Source: Priapulus caudatus
Lineage: Eukaryota > Priapulida > Priapulimorpha > Priapulimorphida > Priapulidae
Reading direction: 5' to 3'
NCBI RefSeq assembly: GCF_000485595.1
Contig: NW_014577071.1
Location: 63,546 to 87,277 of the forward strand
DNA length: 23,732 nt
Both the position numbers and the translations under genes were made by a program. Below, piece after piece: positions 10,227-19,000 of the stretch; the stretch's first letter is position 1, and each line of letters opens with the position of its first letter. The notes under the pieces are model-generated. The model was not told the origin of the DNA and searched no databases. It saw only the letters and a list, made by a program, of their open reading frames with translations.

Positions 10227-10303
10227 TAGCCCGACCAGGCTGTGTGACTAACGTCAATATACACAGGTCTCCTAACCCTAGCAAAGACCGTTTCTTGGAG
10301 CTA
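10227..10303. repeat. Dispersed repeat D, copy 2 (77 bp)
   Basis: It shares TAGCCCGACCAGGCTGTG at the start and ACCGTTTCTTGGAGCTA at the end with 1487-1557, in the same orientation. Both copies begin TAGC and end GCTA. The internal CACAGGTCTCCTAACCCTAG differs by a few bases from the first copy. Function is unknown; it is too short to encode anything. Confidence 0.85.
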
Positions 10304-10312
10304 GCTATAGGC

Positions 10313-10402
10313 TAGCTCTCTATAGTACTATAGTCCTTGTTGCTATAGTACTATACAGGCTTAATTTGTTGCCATACAGCCTGTGGCAACAAGGTAGTCC
10401 TA
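10313..10402. repeat. Imperfect palindrome (family P, copy 2)
   Basis: The left arm contains CTATAGTCCTTGTTGC and the right arm GGCAACAAGGTAGTCC; these pair with one extra base. Inside is a second hairpin, GTTGCCATACAG against CCTGTGGCAAC. The order GCTCT, TATAG, CCTGTGGCA, CTAGAGC is shared with the palindrome at 390-456, so the two probably belong to one family. Confidence 0.7.
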
Positions 10403-10560
10403 GAGCTAGCTATAGGCGTGCACACATACACTCGGTTACCCGGTGAGTAGCACTGTCAGGCTGTCAGCAAGTAAACGCATGCTGCGTCCAGGTGAAATAA
10501 TTACACTCTTTAGATGAAGTAACAACGCCCAACTGTTGTTCGGCCAAATCGATCAAACCT

Positions 10561-10614
10561 ACCTGTCATATTCAGGTAAAACAATCCAACTTACCTGTAA
10601 TATTCAGGTAAAAC
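10561..10614. repeat. Two 22-bp copies of an ACCTG...CAGGT inverted motif
   Basis: ACCTGTCATATTCAGGTAAAAC at 10561-10582 (written here as one motif split by its centre: ACCTG, TCATATT, CAGGT) recurs at 10593-10614 with one change, giving a 32-bp period. Each copy is an inverted repeat; in the second copy TTACCTG pairs with CAGGTAA. A third, partial copy (GATATTCAGGTAAAC) is at 13026-13040. Confidence 0.7.
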
Positions 10615-10812
10615 CATCACACCTACTGGCCCTACCCGTGTTATACAATCACACACACACCCACCGAAGCAGCCCGACTGGAGCAACTATATGGGTCATG
10701 TAGCCCCCGCACTCACCTGCGCTGGCCACCACGCGTACACGCTGGCAATCCAGGTACAACAACCCGCGTGCACGAACCTCTCGCAGTTGACGATCCAGTG
10801 CACGACGACTAT

Positions 10813-10903
10813 CTAACTTGCCCTCCCAATAAACACCCACCTCACCCGTGTGATCTAACCTGCCCTCGGTCCTCCCAATCAACACCCGCCTCGTCCGTGT
10901 GAC
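10813..10903. repeat. Degenerate tandem duplicate of about 45 bp
   Basis: Two copies share CTAAC(C/T)TGCCCTC, CTCCCAAT(A/C)AACACCC and CCGTGTGA. The second copy carries a short internal insertion (GGTCCTC). Confidence 0.7.
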
Positions 10904-11622
10904 TGACTAATGCGCGGATGTATCAACCAGACACGCCCCGCAACCACTGCCGTGACGATTTACGTACAACGGCCGCACTCGACAACATATTCACATCCCG
11001 CAAGAATAGGGAGGGAGGTGCGTCGAGGGGGAAATTGAGTGGATGCTCAAATCTGAATGTATTATATGGACGCCGGACGTTCGGTCGGGCGGTTGCATTG
11101 AGAGCGCGAAAAAAGGGGGTGTTGAGCGAAGTCAAACAACGAGCGTTTCGCCATGTTATGTCTACGGGAATTGGACAAGCAAAAACGCGTACAGCCGCCA
11201 CGAAGCGTACGTAGATGTGCTGCCGACGTGAAGCTTGGAGGATCGGACGCTGATATGTCATGTGAAGTTCACAGATCCTAGCTCCACCATCAGCGCCTAA
11301 GCAGGGTGGAGCTTTTGAAATAAAACAACAACAAACGACGACCCCACACACCTCTCCGTACCGTTACATGGTCTCTAGAGATTAGACCACACACATACAT
11401 CATCTGATTTAAACATCATCGTCCCAGAACCTCAACAACCACCGCTAATTACAACGTAAAAGCACTCAGCGTTATCGGCAGAGTAACCATGGCAACTCCT
11501 ACCCGTTATTTCGTATCTCTCGAGAAAAAAAGGAATCCAATACTGACAAAAAAAAAACAGCAACCGTCTCTTACAAATCTCTTTTCTCTCGGGGCGTGAA
11601 CCAGTCACTCGAAGTGAACGGA
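10904..11622. other. Unannotated region, several overlapping open frames
   Basis: Over 10918-11351 three frames on both strands stay open for 60-140 codons. None is recognised, and the overlap argues for chance in stop-poor DNA. An 8-bp inverted repeat (GCTCCACC/GGTGGAGC) lies at about 11281-11312. Confidence 0.45.
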
Positions 11623-11778
11623 CAAAATACCTAACAAAATATCTCTCAAAATATCTCCCAAAATATCTCTCAAAATATATCTCAAAATATCTCTCAAAAT
11701 ATCACTCAAAATATATCTCAAAATTTATCTCAAAATATTTCTCAAAATATCTCTCAAAATATATCTCAAAATATCTCC
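11623..11778. repeat. 13-unit, 12-bp tandem repeat (CAAAATATCTCT)
   Basis: Thirteen consecutive 12-bp units occupy exactly 156 bases without a single insertion or deletion. Base changes fall mainly in the last seven positions (ATATCT, ATATTTCT, ATCACT), while CAAAAT is invariant. One frame would read Gln-Asn-Ile-Ser, but the first unit contains TAA in that frame and no longer ORF contains it. Confidence 0.95.
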
Positions 11779-12778
11779 CGCGTGATATCGATCGCAAGTA
11801 TCTTCATCAGACTGCTGCACGTGAACGACCGGTGACTAGCCGCGGGTGGGGAAAGGGGATCAGATCCGCATTAGATCTATTAGTATTACGATTAAGTCTC
11901 TCGGGAATCACAGTCGCCTGATGTTCGCCCATTAACATCTCCGCTCTAGCGATATGAACGCTCAGCAGCTGGTTGCAGCCGATGTCGGTCACACATCTCT
12001 GTGTCGGTCTGAAGCACCGGTGAACGGCCCGTGCAGGCACGCAGCTTCCAACATCGACACTGATGCTAAAAATAGCGCACACGACACCCCGCGGAAAACG
12101 GAAGAAGCTGTGGCTATGACGTCAGCGAATGACAGAGGAGACGCGACCAGTGGTGGTGGCGGTGGCATCTGGTTTCTCGACGATCGAGTAGCGTGCGAGT
12201 CACAGGTGAATCATGCACTTGTCCTGATGATGAGTTTGTTGACCAAACCAACGAGCAAATCAACAACATCAGCGTCTGGCGAATAACACCATATCAACCA
12301 CCACTAAGCATATATTCATCACAAAACATTACACACCGACACTAACCACTACCAGCCACGATCTTACACAACCATCCACAGCCATCTACCTAGCGCGCAT
12401 GCAGGTACGACTGTAACGACAGTACCCTCGAAGCCACTGCTGAAAGCTAGAAACGCGGCTTCAACCGTAGACAACGTTGAGTTGCATGCATTCCCTCTTC
12501 CATCAATTAACCTTCAACGAACATTCGAGATGAGACTTTCGCAAACACACTCGAGAAGGGTTGAAATCTCCGCCAGGCTTCCACGAAAAACGCTATGTTT
12601 GCTTACGCTCCGTCGGCCTCCCAGAGAAATAACAAGTTTTTGCCTCAGTCAGCCTCCCACGTGCTCCGCGACGGGGGGGTTGCTCCGCCACACTTCCACG
12701 TGCACTCCTGGGGGGTTTAATAACTGCAGCAGGTTTTTACTCCAACGTAACGAGCTGCGAGGTGACCCGGACACAAAC
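11779..12778. other. Unannotated region containing a TGACGTCA site
   Basis: A perfect cAMP-response-element palindrome TGACGTCA is at 12117-12124, followed by GCGAATGACAG. A 110-codon plus-strand frame (11954-12286) spans it but is not recognised. A single CRE can occur by chance, so this is only noted. Confidence 0.4.
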
Positions 12779-12914
12779 GCGTGTCAGGCGTCCGACCACA
12801 CGCGCACACCGAACACACGTTATACACCAGACACACGCGGACACCGAACACACGCGGACACCGGACACACGCCGACACGCCGACACACGCGCGTTTCAGA
12901 CGTCTGACCACCCC
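12779..12914. repeat. GC-rich minisatellite (ACACGCGGACACCGA) with flanking repeats
   Basis: Variants of ACACGCGGACACCG, about 15-17 bp long, repeat over 12800-12890. They are bracketed by similar direct repeats, CAGGCGTCCGACCACAC at about 12784 and CAGACGTCTGACCACCC at about 12897. Confidence 0.8.
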
Positions 12915-13732
12915 ACGCCGTGGCCAAGCGTTAAGAATGCGCGCACACGGGAAAAAAACAGAGCAACCAAACAAGGAAAACCGTGCGAGCCGACCCGGTT
13001 GAAGTTCGTCGCCATCGCGGTGTTTGATATTCAGGTAAACTAGCGGCCAATGTAGGAAAACACACGAGCACGGAGAAAAACACACACCTTGCACACGGTT
13101 CCTGTTGACAACTAGGTTGCCTGTCCCGCGTGTGCATGCACGAATCCTAGTTTTCGCATGTATACATGAGCAGGCAGCAACACAATAGCGGCAGGATGCG
13201 GAATAATAGAATATATATACACGCGAGCTGCACGCACGCGACATTACCATGCCAACCGACAATAAACGCAGGTACGACCAGGTACGGTTCTACGGACACG
13301 ATCCCCAGGTGCGCTGATGTATTACCTGGGCACGGTCACTCAGTACACTAATTAAATAGACGGTCACACACGCAATATCACGTCTATTACACGAATACTC
13401 GGTTATTCGTTCGTTAGTGCCTATCTCCACAAGCCTGGCTCAGCGATGCAGACTCTAGTTACCTGAATAACGACGATTTACTTATGACAATACACTGCTA
13501 TCTAATCTTTCTCGGCTAGGCATTTCCCTATTAGTTTACTCTCGTCTAGTTGGCTTCATTCGGTGGAATCTACGCATCGCCATCTGTTTAAAGTCCTTCG
13601 TTCCACTGTGTGAGCTTTCGTAGCGGCTCCCTACACACCAAATATAACTTGAACAGCATCTTCTCTGCTTGACGGTGTTAGCTTCAGTAATACCTGCTTG
13701 TCGCCACGTACACTCACACTAATGCCTGTTAG
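12915..13732. other. Unannotated region
   Basis: Apart from the partial GATATTCAGGTAAAC copy at 13026, I see no gene, RNA or repeat structure. Confidence 0.5.
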
Positions 13733-13830
13733 CAACATACGCACAGAAGGCACTACCACGGCCTCAGTAACATACGCGCAGCACGCTGAGGCCACTACCG
13801 TTTGTTAACAACACACGCTGAGGCCACTAC
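13733..13830. repeat. Three degenerate tandem copies, ACATACGC...GGCCACTAC
   Basis: Copies begin at about 13735, 13770 and 13811 and share ACATACGC or ACACACGC, GCTGAGGCCACTAC and intervening GTTAACAA-like sequence. Period is about 35-41 bp. Confidence 0.75.
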
Positions 13831-14162
13831 GACATACGGCATCCAATAACAAACATTGTCGGCTTCCCTCATCCGGCGACGTCGCGCGCGGTCTGGAAGC
13901 TAGTAATGCTGTCGTTTCAGACAAGCCGATGATGGCTTCCTGATCTCGCCGCATCCCGATCGGGCAATGAGCACGCAGCATCCCACCGCCGCCGTGACAT
14001 CAACCCGCCATCAACGCGATTGAGTAACGAATAATTTATCGATCATGTCGGTAGCTAGTCGAAATGCCACCGGGGCAGTGGAGGTACGGAGCCTTGGCAT
14101 TCTCTGCTATAGGCGCCGCGTTCACTAATCAGGTCCACTGGGCACGTGATGCGATGCATGCA
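13831..14162. other. Unannotated region
   Basis: Unique sequence up to the TG tract; nothing is recognised. Confidence 0.5.
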
Positions 14163-14182
14163 TGCGTGCGTGTGTGCGTGTG

Positions 14183-14275
<93 letters not shown>
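14163..14275. repeat. (TG)n/(TGCG)n microsatellite
   Basis: A mixed TGCG block is followed by more than 25 uninterrupted TG dinucleotides. Frames over it are Cys/Val or His/Thr repeats and are not genes. Confidence 0.97.
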
Positions 14276-14542
14276 ACAGGGTGGTGGGGGTAAATTAAAG
14301 TACACACGCAGATACATCAATATTTATGATCGCGCAACCTCGTAACCCGCAGGGGTACACACTACACACCTCAACGCCACAGGCACTTGAAGCGTTTCAA
14401 TAAAATATAATGCTAAATAAATACGAATTCTAATACTAGTACTACAAAATTCTTAATGTTTCTATACTCTCTTTCACCTATTATTGCCGACAGTTTTTTG
14501 TAAATTCCGTGTAAATGCTCTATGCACACACACTACCCGGCC

Positions 14543-14688
14543 GCGAAATTATTTTCCCCACTCGAGTTCCGGACCCCAATCTTTCCGCAGCTAATCAGCG
14601 CACTCAATTCACTCGACTTCGCTCTTATTAGGGTTAGGGTTAGGGTTAGGGTTAGGGTCCGGAACTGCGGTGAGAACAAAAATTTCGC
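14543..14688. mobile_element. Nested fold-back MITE T2 with telomere repeats, 9-bp TSD
   Basis: The 146-bp element begins GCGAAATT and ends AATTTCGC. Inverted arms of about 35 bp (inner ends AGTTCCGGACCC and GGGTCCGGAACT) are roughly three-quarters identical. It is exactly bounded by TACCCGGCC (14534-14542 and 14689-14697). The intact right arm of F1 shows a single TCCGGCC at the matching place, so the empty site is visible within the window and confirms the insertion. (GGGTTA)n directly abuts the right arm. Confidence 0.88.
14630..14658. repeat. Interstitial telomere repeat (TTAGGG)n
   Basis: About five TTAGGG units, G-rich on the plus strand, lie inside T2 between its arms and run straight into the right terminal repeat. 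Confidence 0.95.
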
Positions 14689-14716
14689 TACCCGGCCGCC
14701 ATTGCCGACGGTGCAC

Positions 14717-14750
14717 AGTGACAGTTAAATATATATATTTAACTGTCACT
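14717..14750. repeat. Perfect 34-bp palindrome
   Basis: The half-site AGTGACAGTTAAATATA is followed immediately by its exact reverse complement. It lies at the inner end of the left arm of F1. Confidence 0.95.
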
Positions 14751-15077
14751 AATATATATTTAACTGTAAACTGTACTAATGTATATGTATATGCATAGTA
14801 TAAGTATATACTAATGTATATGTAACTGTAAACTGTAACTATTATATATTTAACTGTCACTGTGCACCGTCGGCAATGGCGGCCGGATAGTGTGTGTGCA
14901 TAGAGCATTTACACGGAATTTACAGAAAACTGTCGGCAATAATAGGTGAAAGAGAGTATAGAAACATTAAGAATTTTGTAGTACCTGCTAGTATTAGATT
15001 TCGTATTTATTTAGCATTATATTTTATTGAAACGCTTCAAGTGCCTGTGCTCAACGCTACCCAGAGTTTCTCGACAC

Positions 15078-15233
15078 GGCTAACGCTCCATTAGGAGTTT
15101 TGCCAACTTTGATATCATTAATGATTAATGATTAATGATTGATAATCCTAACCCTAACCCTAACTTAACCTATAACATAACCCTAACCATTAATGACATT
15201 CAAGTTGGGAACACTCCTAATGGAGTATCACCC
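15078..15233. mobile_element. Fold-back MITE T3 with telomere repeats, 8-bp TSD
   Basis: The left end GGCTAACGCTCCATTAGGAG matches the reverse complement of the right end, GGGTGATACTCCATTAGGAG, at 16 of 20 positions. Pairing continues inward (CCAACTTTGATATCATTAATG against the right-arm equivalent). The boundaries fit the 8-bp duplication CTCGACAC (15070-15077 and 15234-15241), which could be 9 bp with one mismatch. Between the arms lie ATTAATG repeats, CCCTAACCCTAACCCTAAC and another ACCCTAACC. The element is 156 bp, non-coding, and starts 28 bp beyond the end of F1. Confidence 0.82.
15147..15189. repeat. Interstitial telomere-type repeats in T3
   Basis: CCTAACCCTAACCCTAAC is followed by degenerate TTAACCTATAACATAA and then ACCCTAACC, so this copy is more decayed than those in T1 and T2. 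Confidence 0.9.
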
Positions 15234-15241
15234 CTCGACAC

Positions 15242-16173
15242 TGTGACAACTGTAGCTTGTCGCTCTACTGTACCTTAACGATTTTCCTCGCTTTTCGACA
15301 TTGATCACGCGCGTCTGATCGTTAAGCATGAGGTATCACGTTGTTTTGAAAGGGTACCGTGCAGTTAACAAATGGTAATTGCGTTCGAATATAAAAACGA
15401 CCGTCGTGCATTCTACTTCGAGATCGATATATATGCGACTTGCCGTGCAATTTTTGTTCTAAAGAGAATCGAGAGGTGTAAATATCAATAGCATGTCGGT
15501 TCGATGGTTTAAACCATATGTGTATATAATATGAAGGTGATTACCCCCCCCCCCCCTGGGTGAAGGGGCAAATTCAGTATTCTCCAGTGGTAAAAGGGGG
15601 CTGTCACAATCACCCGTCTATTTAAGTTTTATATTATCAAGAGTACAAAATAGAGATAAATAATGTCATTATCTACTCCTGATATTATCCAAGTTCCAAT
15701 AGTTATCCAAATTCCATAGCTGGTATCCACTGACCACTGATATAAGCAAAGCGCGTACTTGGCTACCATCAGGTAAAGACGCACAGTCGTCGAACATCTA
15801 AGAAACACTATGATAAGCGCATAACACACCTACCTTGAGCCATCACCGTTCGTTGATCGTACGTATAGATAGAGAGAGAATCAGACGCAGCGGAGCGATA
15901 TCTACATTAGATCTCCCGCCTCCGTGAACGGCGAGGAAGCACAACAGACGAGTGACGTCGAGCGACGATGACAAACAACGTGTGACACTGTCGAACTGTC
16001 AACTTGTGTCGCGAACGCTTTCTCCTATAGCTGCAGGTAGTAGGTGCGGTGTTGGTGTCTGGCCCGTATGTACTGACAGCAGTAGCTCACACTCTCCTGC
16101 CTGATAGACCTGAGGTGGTGTGTTTGCCGGGCCCTTATCAGAGGACTTCAACCCGCGTTCATGTCGGTTGTGA
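15242..16173. other. Unannotated region
   Basis: No gene recognised. A run of 13 C residues is at 15544-15556. A 66-codon minus-strand frame at 15629-15829 has no recognisable family and no start or splice support. Confidence 0.5.
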
Positions 16174-16613
16174 TGCACCCCGCAAATAACACCCCGTCCC
16201 TTCTAACCATGTATAGCAGGATATATGCAAATAACACCCCTCCATCCATATATAGCAAGATATACACACAAATAATACCCCTTCTAACCACGTATAGCCA
16301 GGTATACGCAAACAACACTCCCACCACCACCGCCACCACCACCACCACCAGCCATGTATAGCAAGATATACGCAAATAACACCCCAACCATATATAGCCA
16401 GGTATACGCAAATAACACTCCCACCACCAACCACATATAGGTAGTATGATATACGCAAATAACACCCCAACCATATATAGCCAGGTATACGCAAATAACA
16501 CTCCCACCACCAACCACATATAGGTAGTATGATATACGCAAATAACACCCGCTTCTAGCCATATATAGTAAGATATACGCACACACTACTCCCACCATAT
16601 AGAGCTTGAGATA
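16174..16613. repeat. Minisatellite, about 40-bp units with an 83-bp higher order
   Basis: About ten units share TATATAGCA(A/G)GATATACGC followed by AAATAACACCCC. The spacer between cores varies, including an expanded CCACCACC block at about 16319-16350. Two units make a higher-order copy: 16381-16463 and 16464-16546 are identical over 83 bp by eye, which implies a recent duplication. Some units carry ATGCAAAT (16227, 16612) where others have ACGCAAAT. Frames over the array are by-products. Confidence 0.93.
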
Positions 16614-16852
16614 TGCAAATGCAACGCTCTGATCTCATACCTAGCGGTCAGATCCAGGTGAGATATATCCACCAAACAAGCTTTTTACACATCGACTTAT
16701 CACACATGACGAGGCCTTATATGTGATCACAGTGACATCCACTATATTGCCTCATGTATACTAGCCTATGCTATATTACACGTGCAAATATTTACAGCGC
16801 ACTGCAGGGAATAATAAGGACCATAAATCATTCTAAAACTACTAACTAGCAC
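16614..16852. other. Unannotated spacer
   Basis: AT-rich unique DNA between the minisatellite and the next microsatellites; nothing is recognised. Confidence 0.5.
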
Positions 16853-16940
16853 TATATATATATATATATATATACACATACACATACAACGTATACCGCG
16901 CACGCACGCACGCACGACGCAACGCACGCACGCACGATCG

Positions 16941-16991
<51 letters not shown>

Positions 16992-17153
16992 AGACACGCA
17001 GAGACACGCACGCACATACACGCACGCACGCGCACACACACACACACACGCTGCGCGCGCACCAGACACACACGCACGCGCACACGCACGCGCACGCGCA
17101 CGCGCGGCACGCGCACGCGCACGCACACACGCACGCACCCACACACCACACAC
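16853..17153. repeat. (TA)n followed by (AC)/(ACGC)n compound microsatellite
   Basis: (TA)11 at 16853-16874 is followed by ACGC, AC and GCGC units over 16899-17153, alternating purine-pyrimidine almost throughout. Cys/Val/Arg frames on the minus strand are repeat translations. Confidence 0.95.
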
Positions 17154-18239
17154 ACCTCAGGTAACAATAACAAGGATACAGCAAAAAACAAGGTCATTAA
17201 ACAGGCGTGCGTTCATCATCTTCAGGGACACAATCAAGGATACAAAACTCACGGAAGAGAAACAGCGGATCGTTATATTGTGTTTAATAACTCGATGTCA
17301 AGCGCGATTTCAGGTTTTTGCCTCACACGGGGCACGCAGTGCTAACACCCGATAATTAATTAAGACGATATCCTAGATCAATATTTTTTTCAAAAATTGT
17401 AAAAATAAGAATCATGTATGAACACCATGGCAAACAGCACAACGAAATAACGTTTAATAATAATTATTACTCCAAAACATTTATTCCACGAATTTAAACG
17501 AATAATATATCGGTTTAGAAATTTATTGGTTTTTCAAAAAACGGTAAAATATATTTGTGATTAAGATCAAAATACACTGGCATACCAAGTATAATAATTA
17601 CTGTAGAGTAAAGAAATAATGAACAGCTCATTCCACTCAATAATCATAAATCATGCTATTGAAAGTCCAGAAGGTACACTGCTGCCATCTAGCCGAAAAT
17701 ATGCATACCCTCTTGGCTTTCTGTCAACATCCATCATATATATGGACGTGTTTGTGAGCTAAACCTACACGAACATGAAACAAACGTGTGACACACATTC
17801 AGGATGCGAGTACATACGTAACGTGTCAAACGCTCAACAAGCAGGCTCGGGAGGGGGGAAGCGGGAGGTGGGGGGAAGGAGTTGTTACGACAAGGGATTA
17901 ACCAAGACTAGTAAATTCTTTTATATTGAACTGCGTTTCGATGTTCCGATTGGCACTTTTAAGTCGATTCGTTCGTTTTTTTTTACGTCGATAAATTTAT
18001 TCGCATAGATTTAATCCTCATTCGATGGAATGTGAATGCCACGAGGGTAAGTTGTATTCCCTGTGTGTAAATCTAAGGGTGTCTGTGTGACATGAATATG
18101 TGGTTTTCTGACATAGAAATCAGTATGTATTTGCACTCCCGGAAGAGATCGGTCCATGGGGTTGCTAACTATGGATTGCAGATTGTAAATGATAGCATGG
18201 GGGCATATCTGCGAATATTGAAAATTATATGTACTAGTA
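17154..18239. other. AT-rich unannotated region
   Basis: No gene or RNA recognised. On the minus strand at 17683-17692 the sequence reads CTAGATGGCAGCA, resembling the downstream half of a CTCF core. Sequences related to the array below (GGAAGAGATCGGTCCATGG at about 18140) appear towards the end. Confidence 0.5.
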
Positions 18240-19000
18240 AAGAACGCTCCTCAGAGACAAGTACGTGACTTGATTGCATAGAATCAACGGCGATAGAGGG
18301 CGCCTCTGGCAGGCAGATAACTCTCTGATTTGTGATTATAGACTATAAAAGTCAACATAGAACGCCAGAGACATACGCACGTGACTTGATTCTATACTAC
18401 GAAATGCCAGTAGAAGGCGCCTCTATGTATTATAAAGGCCGGCAGAAGGAGCTAATGGGGGGGGGGGGATCCGTGATTTGTAATTTTATACTATTACTGC
18501 CAGTAGATGGCACCTCAGAGAAATAGGTAGGCCTATATAATGTAATTGATTGCATTAAATAAATGGCAGTAAAAGGTCGGCCCTCGTAGTGGATAAGTCC
18601 CAGATTTGTATAATTTAAACTTTTTTGTGACCATAAATGCCAATAGAGATGGGTACGTGACGTGATTATATATAGTTTTTTTTTTCAAATGCCGATAGAT
18701 GGCACTCCAAAGAGATCGGTACATATTTTAATTGACTGTACATCATAAAATGTCCGTAAAGTGTGTCGTAGAGAGATAGGTAATTGAGTAGACTTTTACT
18801 ATGTACTATGTTACAATGTATACTATAAATGTAAGTAGAGATCTCATGTGGATAGGTTCTCGATATATAACTGTAGACAATAAATGATATTAAAAGGCGC
18901 CATAGAACGAAATTCTATTAAAGACTATAAACGCCAGTAGAGGGCGGATCACATAGATATGTACATCATTTGATCACACTAACCGCCGATAGATGGAGCC
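18240..19000 (+). repeat. Degenerate tandem array with CTCF-core-like motif in each unit
   Basis: About 13 units of 50-80 bp follow the pattern AAATGCCAGTAGAGGGCGCC, then CTCAGAGAGATAGGTACGTGA, then TTGATT-rich AT sequence ending in ATAAAT. The motif starts at about 18289, 18407, 18500, 18565, 18640, 18692, 18753, 18831, 18884, 18934 and 18986, with weaker copies at 18351 and 18438. The best copies, CCAGTAGATGGCAC (18500), CCAGTAGAGGGCGG (18934) and CCAGTAGAAGGCGC (18407), agree with the CTCF core consensus CCASYAGRKGGCRS at all or all but one position. The AT-rich linkers diverge more than the motif. All copies face the same way. Confidence 0.75.
18460..18469. repeat. G homopolymer run
   Basis: About ten consecutive G residues interrupt the array; it may be prone to length error in sequencing. 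Confidence 0.85.

Larger units (their letters stand above)
10208..10416. repeat. Composite locus: three CTAGCTATAGG copies with two inserts
   Basis: CTAGCTATAGG occurs in direct orientation at 10208, 10301 and 10406; the first two copies extend to CTAGCTATAGGCTAG. Dispersed repeat D (10227-10303) sits between copies one and two. A palindromic element (10313-10402) sits between copies two and three, where the match extends to the 15-mer GAGCTAGCTATAGGC at 10298 and 10403. The arrangement suggests two insertions into, or mobilising, a short direct repeat. Confidence 0.75.
14378..15049. mobile_element. Fold-back DNA transposon F1 (non-autonomous), 8-bp TSD
   Basis: The left end CACAGGCACTTGAAGCG and right end CGCTTCAAGTGCCTGTG are exact inverted repeats, and the pairing continues inward for about 200 bases per arm with few differences. 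The element is bounded by the 8-bp direct duplication CTCAACGC (14370-14377 and 15050-15057). The left arm is interrupted at 14542 by a nested element with its own duplication; the right arm retains the uninterrupted sequence. The centre (about 14734-14843) is AT-rich with TAACTGTAAACTG repeats, and a perfect 34-bp palindrome sits at 14717-14750 where the left arm ends. Without the nested insert the element would be about 517 bp. It has no transposase. An 8-bp duplication fits hAT-type insertion, but the terminal bases are not a clear hAT end. Confidence 0.9.

Noticed and set aside
10918-11351. Overlapping frames on both strands
   Set aside because: Three mutually exclusive frames stay open together, pointing to low stop density and not to a gene.
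12117-12124. TGACGTCA as a functional CRE promoter
   Set aside because: A single 8-bp match with no adjacent promoter elements or gene start; noted only.
14894-15094. 66-codon frame beginning in F1
   Set aside because: Lies in the arm of a fold-back transposon and runs past its end; no transposase features.
16174-16613. CRISPR-like array of repeats and spacers
   Set aside because: Units are degenerate, the between-core sequences are themselves repeated, and the setting is eukaryotic.
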